Assembly (NCBI GenBank): GCA_023376005.1
Contig: CM042157.1
Location: 53,444,827-53,508,826, forward strand
From: Doryteuthis pealeii
Lineage: Eukaryota; Mollusca; Cephalopoda; Myopsida; Loliginidae
Direction: 5' to 3'
Length of the DNA: 64,000 bases
Shown here: positions 44,202-52,559 of the stretch, piece after piece
How positions within the stretch are numbered: position 1 is the stretch's first letter
Layout: every line of letters begins with the position of its first letter
Position numbers and translations under genes: made by a program
The notes under the pieces: model-generated
Told to the model about the DNA's origin: nothing
Seen by the model: the letters and a program-made list of their open reading frames with translations, nothing else
The model's database searches: none

Positions 44202-44442
44202 TATAACGGAAAATACGCACATTTTACACAAAGAAAAAACAAACAAAAACTCCAAATACTAGAAGCTTTATACATCAAACAATACAAACCATCCTTAAAT
44301 AAAATTAATTTTGAATGCAGTACTTACATTTTTAAATGCCTATAACACTTTTCCAACCAATTCTCCTCCTTCGAGCCTCCACACTCCCTTAATATAATTT
44401 GTACGAGTTCCCCTTCTAATTACTCTCACTACTACTAACTTG

Positions 44443-44476
<34 letters not shown>

Positions 44477-44483
44477 AACAAAC

Positions 44484-44545
44484 ACACCACCCCTGATGAT
44501 GGCACTTCGAAGTGCCGAAAGTACTTGGAATCAAAACTTCGGTGG
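44484..44545 (+). ncRNA. Hammerhead-like motif with long stem II
   Basis: CTGATGA (44,493-44,499), one T, stem II GGCAC-TTCGAA-GTGCC (44,501-44,516), GAAA (44,517-44,520), AGT...ACTT stem III, triplet TTC, then GGTGG at 44,541-44,545, which pairs with CCACC at 44,487-44,491. Core boxes are canonical. Stem III is loose, with a 13-base loop, so activity is uncertain. Confidence 0.42.
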
Positions 44546-44654
44546 ACTAATCCATGATTCCATCCAAATGTAAAAAAGTTGGCCAGAAAGCTCAAAAAGA
44601 TTGTTAATAAAATTGTTAAACAGGAGACGTACCTTTTGTTTAATTCTACATGTA

Positions 44655-44672
44655 TAAATGAAAGAATGCTGC

Positions 44673-44708
<36 letters not shown>

Positions 44709-44740
44709 CAGCATTCTTTCATTTATACATGTAGAATTAA
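44655..44740. repeat. Inverted repeat with (AT)n tip
   Basis: 'ttctacatgtataaatgaaagaatgctgccc' (from 44,643) and its exact reverse complement (to about 44,739) flank (AT)n at 44,677-44,705. A third direct piece 'acatgtagaattaaac' follows at 44,755. Confidence 0.93.
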
Positions 44741-44800
44741 ACAAAATATATTAACATGTAGAATTAAACAAATATATATATATATATATATTGGATATAT

Positions 44801-44823
44801 TAACTCTGACCAGGGCAACATTA
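44801..44823 (+). repeat. 22-bp motif, copy 2, abutting the LINE A 3' tail
   Basis: 'taactctgaccagggcaacatta' is followed within a few bases by (TCA)n, the antisense tail of the LINE at 44,824-46,120. Confidence 0.95.
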
Positions 44824-46120
44824 TATATCATCATCATCATCACGTCACGCAATTAGCACGGATATCCATGAAAATCTCTTGCCAAACTTCTCTATCATTC
44901 ATTGCCCCCTGGGGGTCCTCTGTGCAGCATCCAGTATCCTTGCAGAGTTGGTCCTTGCTGGGCGGCCCACACTAGCATATCCATGAGTTGGCTTCACAGG
45001 AGAATGTCGCTTATGAGTTTGTCCTTGCTCCTCCAGCAGTGTCCAGTATGCCTTGTCCGTCTCACTCGGATGGTTTGTGAGATAGGGGGCAGGTGGTCGT
45101 ACAGCTGCTTCCTTGTGGGGTGCTGCTTCCTCGACTTGTTCAAGACCACACGCAGCATTCGTGTGCAGCTCCTATCTAACTTATTCTCAAGGCGCCTAGT
45201 TAGGGTCCAAGCGGTGCAGCCATACAGCATCACTGATACAACCACAGCTTGGAAGAATTGTCGCTTTAACTTGTCAGTGAGATCAGATTTCCATATGAGT
45301 GATGTTATGTTTGTAGCCGACCATGTCTTCCCTATTCGTGTGTTAATATCGCTTTCTGTGGATGAGATATTACTACCTAGGTATGTGAATTGTTCTACTG
45401 GTTTACCGTCGAGTGTGGAGATGTCTCCTTTCTTTTTGAAACACATGAACTCAGTTATATCGGAGTTCACATAGAGGCCGATGTTCTTTGCTGCCTTCTC
45501 TAGGCTATGCAGTAGTAACGGCCTGTGCCGGTGTATCTGCAAGAAGTGCTAGGTCAGCAGCGCAGTCTGCATCTGTGCGGGATATCGCCTGCTTCTTGCC
45601 TTTTTTAGTGTAAAACCTTTTTCTTTTATCGTATCTAATGGTGTTCGGAGTACGTTGTCTAAGCATATTATAAATATATGTGCTAATACTCCTTGTAGGA
45701 CTCTAGCGGCTATGTCAAAGAAATATGTGTCACCATCAGGTGAGCGTACCATTGCTTTAGTGTCTTTGTAGAGCATCATTATAGCGGCAAGCATTTCTTT
45801 GGGGAGACCGTATTCTAGCAGTATTTGTTCCATTTTTCCCTCTGTGTATGGAATCAAATGCCTCGGAAAAATTTACGAATAGCAGCGTTGCCTCTAGATA
45901 CTTTGCTCGAACTCCTTCTATGATCCGACGAATAGTCAGGATCTGAGAGGTTGTAGATCGATTTCTGCGGAATCCGTTTTGGTTTTTCCTAAGCAATTTC
46001 TCTATTTCAGGTCTAATGCCATTAAGAAGGGCATTATATATCTTAGTTGCAATATCAGTAAGAGTTATGCCTCTGTAGTTCTTAGCGATTCCTAGGTCTC
46101 CCTTTTTGGGGAATTATATA
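44824..46120 (-). mobile_element. LINE family A, longest copy (RT domain to 3' end), inactive
   Basis: Minus strand, 5' to 3'. 45,757-45,996 has NQNGFRRNRSTTSQILTIRR and FVNFSEAFDSI: RT motif A, where the first catalytic Asp is Asn. 45,549-45,857 has GLPKEMLAAIMMLYKDTKA and VLQGVLAHIFIICLDNVLR (motif B region). The FADD/YADD motif C is lost in a deletion between RYPAQ (near 45,570) and the 44,994-45,542 frame, which reads NIGLYVNSDITEFMCF, TYLGSNISSTESD, MLYGCTAWTL and HPTRKQLYDHLPP. The 3' end is (TGATGA)n at about 44,829. Frameshifts, motif A loss and motif C loss each abolish activity. Flanked on both sides by copies of the 22-bp motif. Confidence 0.88.
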
Positions 46121-46127
46121 TATATGA

Positions 46128-46187
46128 TAACTCTGACCAGGGCAACATTAGATATTGGATATATTAACTCTGACCAGAGCAACATTA
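46128..46187 (+). repeat. 22-bp motif, copies 3 and 4
   Basis: 'aactctgaccagggcaacatta' at 46,129-46,150 and a variant with 'agagc' at 46,166-46,187, separated by 15 bp. Confidence 0.93.
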
Positions 46188-46289
46188 TATATATATATAT
46201 ATATAGTGATTGCCACTTCTTCACAGAATAAGGCCATTTCTACAAGTAGTTCGGATGTGAGCACGCCGAGGGTCCACTGATTCAAGTTG

Positions 46290-46740
46290 GTTTGTTTCCT
46301 GTCACACAGGAACCCCTTTCTAGGTTTCCACTCGCATGCGACCGTATGCGACCGAGAAGCTCAACCCTCGACAGGCAGACCATGCCACACAGGTCACACA
46401 TGTGGTCAGTTCCAGATGTAGGAGATGTGTCCATGCCGTCCGTCATGTGCCGCTTATGCAGAGGCCGCTTTAGGATGGGGTACTCGAGCTGCCTTACCTC
46501 AATTCCATACAGCTACCATGAGCCTGCTTTTACAAAAGAATGTGTACCCGAACCCCACCTCTGTCAATTGGTCTTCCTCGCTGAAGCAGATTTCCACAAG
46601 GCTCAAGATGTCTGCCCCATATCGAGAGTTCTTTGCCATGGTACCAGTTTATTGTCCAGAGCTCCGGGAGAGGTCCGAATATTTCAGGTGGCTATTGTTA
46701 GCCTTGGTTTGTTGTAATGTTTTCTTGTTTTCATTCTGTT
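46290..46740 (-). mobile_element. Probable LINE 5' region remnant (endonuclease fragment)
   Basis: On the minus strand near 46,630-46,520 a short reading has LSLVEICFSEEDQLTEVG followed by GYTFF. This resembles the ETRF-containing motif region of APE-type LINE endonucleases; the key ETR is EIC here. Near 46,400 another reading has CDLCGMVCLSRVELL, a zinc-finger-like stretch. The order and frame are scrambled by indels. Adjacent family A sequence makes a LINE origin likely. Confidence 0.45.
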
Positions 46741-47279
46741 AATGTGAACAGCCACAGGCTACCGACCAGCTTGATATTTGCTTAGATCACATTTCCTATA
46801 CTCTTCCCAGATATCTGGGTGGGCAGTACTACCCAGGGGCTACTCAGTCACTCACAACCTCGCCACGCATGTAGAAATATCTGCACATGTTGACATGTTG
46901 TGCGCTTGTGCGACACGCTCAACATGCTCTCCTTCCCCGAAGACTGGAATCAGTAACAAGCCAAGGCAAGATGACTGAAAGTATTTGGGGAGCGCAGGTG
47001 GATGATCTGTCGAGATCTACGGGTCCACCACACCGAGAAAAAAAATTCTTAGCTTTTTCCTAAGTTTTAACTTAGTTTAAGTCCACGGGTACAATTTTCT
47101 ATTAGAAAAATGAAAGCTTAATGAAATAGATGCAAATATTTTACGACACACCAGATACACCGGCATTTAAGAAAAAATAAAAATAAAAACACTTAGCTTT
47201 TTACAGAGTCTGCCACGACATGACTGTGTCATTTTAACTTTCACTGACTACTTTACTTTCAAACAGCCCATGCTCTAAA
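46741..47279. other. No feature recognised
   Basis: Unassigned sequence; no repeat partner seen. Confidence 0.45.
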
Positions 47280-47305
47280 TATATATTAACTCTGACCAGG
47301 GCAAC

Positions 47306-47366
<61 letters not shown>
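47280..47366 (+). repeat. 22-bp motif copy 5 followed by (AT)n
   Basis: Motif at 47,287-47,308, AT tract to 47,366. Confidence 0.95.
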
Positions 47367-47370
<4 letters not shown>

Positions 47371-47395
47371 GAATAAAAAGACCTTAAATACCATG

Positions 47396-47460
47396 GGTAT
47401 CGTGGTTATGGACCATTTTCACTCGTGAGTATCTAGCGCCCACGGGCTTCTTCAGACCAC
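47396..47460 (-). ncRNA. Derived hammerhead-like motif
   Basis: Minus strand: GTGGT, CTGAAGA, A, GCCC-GT-GGGC hairpin, a second hairpin ACTC-AC-GAGT, GAAA, ATGG-TC-CAT, A, then ACCAC, which pairs with the opening GTGGT over 5 bp. The extra hairpin in the stem II position departs from the hammerhead fold, so this may be a relative or a coincidence. Confidence 0.3.
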
Positions 47461-47657
47461 TGATATCTTTTATTTAGACAGGCACATGGCCAAACTCATC
47501 TTATATTCATACATTTCCCCCGCCTCCAGGGGTGATCTTATTGCATTTTTTCTTTCGAGTGTCTTTTTTATTGGTGGAAAATTTTTTTTCTTCTCCTTTA
47601 CGTGGTTGGCGGTGTTTTTGTGTCTGTCTATGTCTGGTGGTTAATTCCTTATCATAT

Positions 47658-47678
47658 AATGTTACCCTGGTCAGAGTT

Positions 47679-47733
<55 letters not shown>

Positions 47734-47747
47734 CTGACCAGGGCAAC

Positions 47748-47751
<4 letters not shown>
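47658..47751. repeat. Inverted pair of the 22-bp motif around (AT)n
   Basis: Reverse-complement motif 47,658-47,679 (one substitution, 'gttaccctgg'), AT 47,682-47,728, forward motif 47,730-47,751. Copies 6 and 7 of the set. Confidence 0.95.
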
Positions 47752-47786
<35 letters not shown>

Positions 47787-47799
47787 TATTATTATTTAT

Positions 47800-48086
47800 A
47801 TTTCTGCTTGAAGGCAATTATAAATGCATGTATCGAATAAGATTCGATAATTATAGAAAATAATCTTGACAAGTAAATCCCGCAAAGGATGGCTCGCCAT
47901 GTAGAACACCGTACAGACTGTTTCGACTTTATTAAGTCTCTTCAGCGATGTATACTAACGACTCCCCTCCGACAGGAATCGAAACCGGGACTTCACAGGC
48001 ATAGTCAGAGACCATATCCGTTCGGCCGCCGGTACATAGCGAACAATCCCTGCGAAATTAACCTTGTCAATGATGATACTACTATA
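47800..48086 (-). repeat. SINE-like element with hammerhead ribozyme, inverted copy
   Basis: Exact or nearly exact reverse complement of the unit at 48,345-48,640. It includes the tRNA-like head (antisense around 47,965-48,045), the ribozyme (47,906-47,951) and the tail to 'gcagaaatataaataataata' at 47,800. Its 5' head ends at 48,085, one base before the partial copy that begins at 48,087. Confidence 0.9.
47906..47951 (-). ncRNA. Type I hammerhead ribozyme candidate (inverted copy)
   Basis: Identical over its 46 bp to the plus-strand copy at 48,479-48,524; all paired positions and core bases are preserved. Confidence 0.72.
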
Positions 48087-48268
48087 CGGTGTTCTACATG
48101 GCGAGCCATCCTTTGCGGGATTTACTTGTCAAGATTATTTTCTATAATTATCGAATCTTATTCGATACATGCATTTATAATTGCCTTCAAGCAGAAATAT
48201 AAATAATAATTTATTCAACTTGCTTCTATAAAAAAAAAAAAAACCAAACATCCAAAAATCTTATTCAC
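48087..48268 (+). repeat. Partial SINE-ribozyme unit beginning at the predicted cleavage site
   Basis: Starts CGGTGTTCTACATGGCG, the sequence immediately 3' of the predicted scissile bond in the complete copies. It runs through the same tail to poly-A and 'catccaaaaatc' at about 48,268. It lacks everything 5' of the cleavage point. Confidence 0.85.
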
Positions 48269-48334
48269 TTCGCCGAAGAGCTAACGGCCGGGTTTGTTTA
48301 CTAAATAAAAAACGTCCACTTGCCTGCTATGGCA

Positions 48335-48678
48335 GGGGCGTGTAATAGTAGTATCATCATTGACAAGGTTAATTTCGCAGGGATTGTTCGCTATGTACCG
48401 GCGGCCGAACGGATATGGTCTCTGACTATGCCTGTGAAGTCCCGGTTTCGATTCCTGTCGGAGGGGAGTCGTTAGTATACATCGCTGAAGAGACTTAATA
48501 AAGTCGAAACAGTCTGTACGGTGTTCTACATGGCGAACCATCCTTTGCGGGATTTACTTGTCAAGATTATTTTCTATAATTATCGAATCTTATTCGATAC
48601 ATGCATTTATAATTGCCTTCAAGCAGAAATATAAATAATTTATTCAACTTGCTTCATTAAAAAAAAAAACATCCAAAA

Positions 48679-48680
<2 letters not shown>
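48335..48680 (+). repeat. SINE-like element with tRNA-like promoter and hammerhead ribozyme, complete copy
   Basis: The head (from about 48,345 'atagtagtatcatcattgac') leads to a tRNA-like segment: A-box-like GGCCGAACGGATATGG at 48,402-48,417 and B-box-like GGTTTCGATTCC at 48,444-48,455. The ribozyme follows at 48,479-48,524. After it come 'ctacatggcgaaccatcctttgcggg', a hairpin ATCGAATCTTATTCGAT, and an A-rich 3' end at 48,659-48,671 before (AT)n. Frames at 47,889-48,206 and 48,281-48,541 simply read the two inverted copies and are identical over most of their length. The layout resembles the Schistosoma Sm-alpha SINE-like repeats, which also combine Pol III boxes with a hammerhead. Confidence 0.78.
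48479..48524 (+). ncRNA. Type I hammerhead ribozyme candidate (complete)
   Basis: Stem I ACATCG (48,479-48,484) pairs with CGGTGT (48,519-48,524), 6 bp including one G-U. Core CTGAAGA 48,485-48,491. Stem II GACTT-AATA-AAGTC 48,492-48,505, 5 bp with a G-C closing pair directly against the core. GAAA 48,506-48,509. Stem III ACA-GTC-TGT 48,509-48,517. Cleavage triplet GTA with the break after 48,518. All invariant hammerhead positions are met; position 7 may be A. The 3-bp stem III is typical of retroelement-borne type I hammerheads, which often act as dimers. Confidence 0.75.
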
Positions 48681-48725
<45 letters not shown>

Positions 48726-49100
48726 TGTTGGGATTTTAGGATATAAGGCGTGTGGTAAATGCCTACTTGTACTTATAGACTCGCCGATAAGCACGTGACC
48801 TGGGAAGGCAACCTATTGTCCAATCACTGGCAATGCTCTGCTGCTGATATGATTATTTATACTGGCCTTTTCTGGTCATACTAGCACAACCACTTGGATC
48901 TTCATGGTTGACGGATTATATATCGCTGGACCTTTTTGACACTACGTAGGATTCCAAAACTTAGGACTTATTCACTTACCAAAGGATTATATAGTAAAGG
49001 ACTTCTTCACTTACCAAAGGATTCTATAATTCAGGACTTACTTACTTATTTACTTTAAGTTCTTTACAACTGGCCAAGGATGGCGGCCAGATACTTAACA
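48726..49100 (+). mobile_element. Candidate solo LTR (375 bp)
   Basis: TGTTGGGATTTTAGG at the start and ATACTTAACA at the end give TGTT...AACA termini. It lies between AT tracts, where a target duplication would be invisible. A TATA-like 'gattatttatactgg' is at about 48,850. A 36-bp sub-repeat ('aggactt..tcacttaccaaaggatt.tata') occurs twice near 48,965-49,035. No internal coding region is adjacent. Confidence 0.5.
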
Positions 49101-49107
49101 ATATATA

Positions 49108-49127
49108 TTAACTCTGACCAGGGCAAC

Positions 49128-49175
<48 letters not shown>
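49108..49175 (+). repeat. 22-bp motif copy 8 and (AT)n
   Basis: Motif at 49,110-49,131 directly 3' of the candidate solo LTR, then AT to 49,174. Confidence 0.95.
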
Positions 49176-49178
<3 letters not shown>

Positions 49179-49189
49179 AATCAGGAAAA

Positions 49190-49440
49190 ATGGAAATGAT
49201 TCCGACGGTATGTAAGTATAAAAATACGACAATACAAAGTATTCAGAGGATCATATTTTGTTATAGGAGCCGATGTTATACTAAAATAACTTACTAACCA
49301 GTCTTTTAATTTTTTTCTATATAACTGAATACCAACGATACCCCGACAAAGTAAACCGAAATGTTATAACACCGGTTCCTATAATCAAGTATCATCCTCT
49401 GAAGACCTTGTTTTTTCATATTTTTTATATACTCGAATAT
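49190..49440. repeat. Imperfect foldback with hammerhead-like remnant
   Basis: 'acaaagtattcagaggatcatattttgttataggagccgatgttata' (49,232-49,277) pairs imperfectly with 'ttataacaccggttcctataatcaagtatcatcctctgaagac.ttg' (49,362-49,410). The right arm carries CCGACAA...AAACC-GAAA-TGTT-AT-AACA, a worn relative of the ribozyme cores. Confidence 0.6.
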
Positions 49441-49778
49441 ATATATGCAAAGTATAGACAAAAGATCGACATACATGAGTAATAATATTAATAAGTTTAA
49501 AATTCAAACTTAAAAAGCACAATGTGAATCTCTTGGATTTAAAAATGAATTCGGCAAATCTATGATTTCCTAATCATAAATCCAAGCTTTGGCCTAGACA
49601 CAAGATCGACTTATACACAAGACTATGCGGTTGTTGTTTTTGTCTTTTTACCGAGGGGTTTTTCGTCTCTATTTATTCATTCAGGTTATGAACGTGCAAA
49701 TTTGTAAACTGGAAATTGTGCTCTTCTTGCACGGTACACATGCACTGGATTGACATTTGCTCGAAATGGCTAAATGGG

Positions 49779-49798
49779 CGTTGTCGGCTTTTGCGCAG

Positions 49799-49871
<73 letters not shown>

Positions 49872-50055
49872 ATTTTCTCGTTTTTTTTCTTCGTTTTTTT
49901 TTTGAGTTGTCGGCTTTTGAACAGAATTTTTCTCTCTTACTCTTTTCTACACCCCCTCTGTCTTTCTCTCTTTCTCTCTATGAGATTTTCTCCCCTACCT
50001 TTCTCTCTTTTTGCGTTGGCTTTTGCACAGTATTTTTCTGTCTGTTTTCTTCCTC

Positions 50056-50086
<31 letters not shown>

Positions 50087-50290
50087 CAAGATTTTCTCTT
50101 TTCTATTTTTCTTTCTTTTTTTTTGCGTTGTAAGCTTTTTGCACTGAAATTTTCTCTATTTTCCTCCCCATCTCTCTTTATATATCTCTTTCTTTCTCTC
50201 TCTTCCTAAGATTTTCTCATTTTTGCCTTCTTTTATTTTACTATCCCCCTTCACTCTTTCCTAAGATTTTCTTCCTTTCCATTTTTTTTT
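49779..50290 (+). repeat. Pyrimidine-rich minisatellite with about 110-125 bp unit, containing (TC)n
   Basis: The unit landmark 'ttg(tc)ggcttttgcacagaattttct' recurs at 49,779, 49,905, 50,013 and 50,125, each followed by CT-rich sequence and 'aagattttctc'. (TC)n at 49,801-49,868 is an expansion in the first unit. Two long Ser/Leu/Phe frames are artefacts. Confidence 0.75.
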
Positions 50291-50574
50291 ACAGGAGCCA
50301 TTTTTTTTTTGCAGTCTGCTTGATTTAAAAAAAAATCTCCTTTTATCCCAACCGCTATCCTCATCTGAGAAAATCGTGCGTTATTGTTTAGTACCAAGTT
50401 GACTGGGTCTTTTTCTAGATTATACCATCACATAAGACTTTCTTTTGTCGTTGCTGTTTTGTTTTTCTCCCTCGTCCTGATTATCATCTCAGGTTTTTCA
50501 AGATGCACGCGTCATCAGAGAGTAAAAATATCCAATAAACAGTACGGTGTAAATTTAAAGTTAGCTGCAAAAAT

Positions 50575-50605
50575 TGAATTCAGAAATTATACGGAGACAA
50601 CAGCG

Positions 50606-50658
<53 letters not shown>

Positions 50659-50730
50659 TTTACCAGCGAATCACTTTACCATCGTTTATATATATATATA
50701 TATATTTCGCTGTTGTCTCCGTATAATTTC

Positions 50731-50775
<45 letters not shown>

Positions 50776-50825
50776 TTGTAGAGAATTTTATATATATATA
50801 TATATATATAATTCTCTACAAGTTA
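50575..50825. repeat. Nested (AT)n-tipped inverted repeats
   Basis: 'attcagaaattatacggagacaacagcgaaatat' (50,577-50,610) has its reverse complement at 50,703-50,738. 'acttgtagagaattttatat' (50,774-50,793) has its reverse complement at 50,808-50,825. (AT)n tracts occupy the tips. Confidence 0.92.
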
Positions 50826-51152
50826 CAATTTTTGATTGCTGTTGTTACAAATTATCTATTGTTTTCCGTTCTTCTCCTTTATAATTACTCTTACATCCTA
50901 TATATTCCTTCTTCATCTCATCCTCACAATTATTAAGGATGTATTATTAGTATCCCCTCCATATACTCATTCCGTTATTATTGTTCAGTGCTCTTTTAGC
51001 CTCTTTCTTCTCTCCTGTTTGTAGTGATATCATGACCAGCAATATATCTGAAATATCAAAATTAAAAGTAAGATAGTATTGATTATTTTGAATTATTGTT
51101 ATTTCTTTTATACTTTCCAATGCTTCTAATATAACCAACAAAGCATCTCATC

Positions 51153-51156
<4 letters not shown>

Positions 51157-51209
<53 letters not shown>

Positions 51210-51230
51210 CATGTATGTGTGTGTGTGTGG
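51157..51230 (+). repeat. (AC)n-(AT)n-(GT)n microsatellite
   Basis: AC 51,157-51,188, AT to 51,209, then GT-rich. Confidence 0.93.
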
Positions 51231-51524
51231 TTGAAAATAGAGGAAAAATGCGGATAAAACAACACAATAATTAAATTCAAATGATATTTCGCCTCAGTTT
51301 TTTTTGCGAAGATTTGACGAATTTATTCTGAAGACAAAATGGGATTTACAGTCTACTTTTATGCTGAAGAGGTAATTTTGGAGCGGGAAGAAGTGACGTA
51401 CATAGTGATAGGATGAGAGACAAAAGGAAATAAAAGAGAGGAAGGTTGGGTGTGTTAGTGAGGAAGTGAAGAAAAAGGGAATAGGTTTATTTGTGGGGTA
51501 TGGTATTATTTTTATGGGGTCATT

Positions 51525-51820
51525 TATTGCCATTGAAGAAATTTGATTGTCTTGTAGTAAGTTACTGTGCGACAACTGCTGTCTGTAAAGTTTAGTGAAG
51601 CTCAGGTATAGGAATATTTTTTTGTTTTTGAGTATTTTAAAGATTTTGCGATTTTAAAAATTTATTTCCTACTTTTTCATCCATTTTCTATTTTGATTTT
51701 GTTCTCTTGAGTTACGATTTTTGCGATAGCTGTTCCAGCTTCACAATCCTTTACAGACAGCAGTCGCCACACAGTAACTTACTACCAGACTATCAAATTT
51801 CTCAACAAACGTATAAAAGT
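51525..51820. repeat. Foldback with about 70-bp arms
   Basis: 'gaagaaatttgattgtcttgtagtaagttactgtgcgacaactgctgtctgtaaa' (51,533-51,590) pairs with 'tttacagacagcagtcgccacacagtaacttactaccagactatcaaatttctc' (51,750-51,810). Confidence 0.9.
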
Positions 51821-51845
51821 GCTCAATGAAAAGAGTCAAATAAAT

Positions 51846-51993
51846 GATTAAAAACCGAACAGTCGAAACCAGACTGACTCGAGTTTCTTGTTAGTGTAGT
51901 GAACAAATATTCAAACCTTGAACAACCTGAAAATTTGTTAATTACGCAAACAAGAAACTAGAGTCAGTCTGGTTTTAGACCATTCGGGTTTTA

Positions 51994-52000
<7 letters not shown>
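51846..52000. repeat. Second foldback, about 55-bp arms, adjacent to the first
   Basis: 'atgattaaaaaccgaacagtcgaaaccagactgactcgagtttcttg' and its reverse complement 'caagaaactagagtcagtctggttttagaccattcgggttttaatcat' (51,951-51,999). It ends at (AT)n. Confidence 0.9.
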
Positions 52001-52036
<36 letters not shown>

Positions 52037-52039
52037 GGT

Positions 52040-52097
<58 letters not shown>
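51997..52097 (+). repeat. (AT)n microsatellite with a 'cgggtac' interruption
   Basis: AT to 52,034, CGGGTAC, AT to 52,097. The following 'cggatacccggcgttgcc' is similar to 63,330-63,345 ('tatccgggctttgccgggta'). Confidence 0.93.
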
Positions 52098-52099
<2 letters not shown>

Positions 52100-52497
52100 G
52101 ATACCCGGCGTTGCCTCGGAAGAGTAGTATAATTAAAAGTTAGTCTTGTAAATCCATTGATTGTTTTAATCTTAAATAATTGATTTACGTTTTAATCCTG
52201 AATGCAATCAATGAATTTCCCTTTTCTTGCTATTCAAATCCTAATTTTTAAATATCTTTCCAGATATAAATAAGATCTTCATTATTTTAGCACAAAAAGC
52301 AAGCTCTGGTGATAATGAATGTGTATATTTATTTACATTGTCGTTAATTGTTCTATTTTCGTAGTTTCCTCTGGACATACGCACATACACACAACTGCAC
52401 TTTATATATGTATAGATAATGTGTGTGTGTGAAAATACAAAAATATGAAAAAAAAAAAAATATTCAGAAATTGTATTTTTTTTATATATGATAATAT

Positions 52498-52539
52498 ACC
52501 AACAAATGTTTCGGTTTCTTGTTAAACCATCTTCAGAGT
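52498..52539 (-). ncRNA. Hammerhead-like motif
   Basis: Minus strand: ACT, CTGAAGA, T, stem II GGTTT-AACAAG-AAACC (5 bp), GAAA, ACA-TT-TGT, T, then GGT, which pairs with the opening ACT (one G-U). Triplet GTT. Core intact; the stem III loop is very small and stem I is only 3 bp. Confidence 0.42.
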
Positions 52540-52559
52540 GAGTAATAGCGGATGTTAAA

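Noticed and set aside
44902..45474. 190-residue plus-strand frame as a gene
   Set aside because: It is the antisense of the LINE A C-terminal coding region.
47889..48541. Two near-identical frames that look like a duplicated small protein gene
   Set aside because: They are the same SINE-ribozyme unit in inverse orientation, with tRNA-like and ribozyme sequence under the frame.
49716..50209. 143- and 150-residue Leu/Ser/Phe frames
   Set aside because: Read through (TC)n and the pyrimidine minisatellite.
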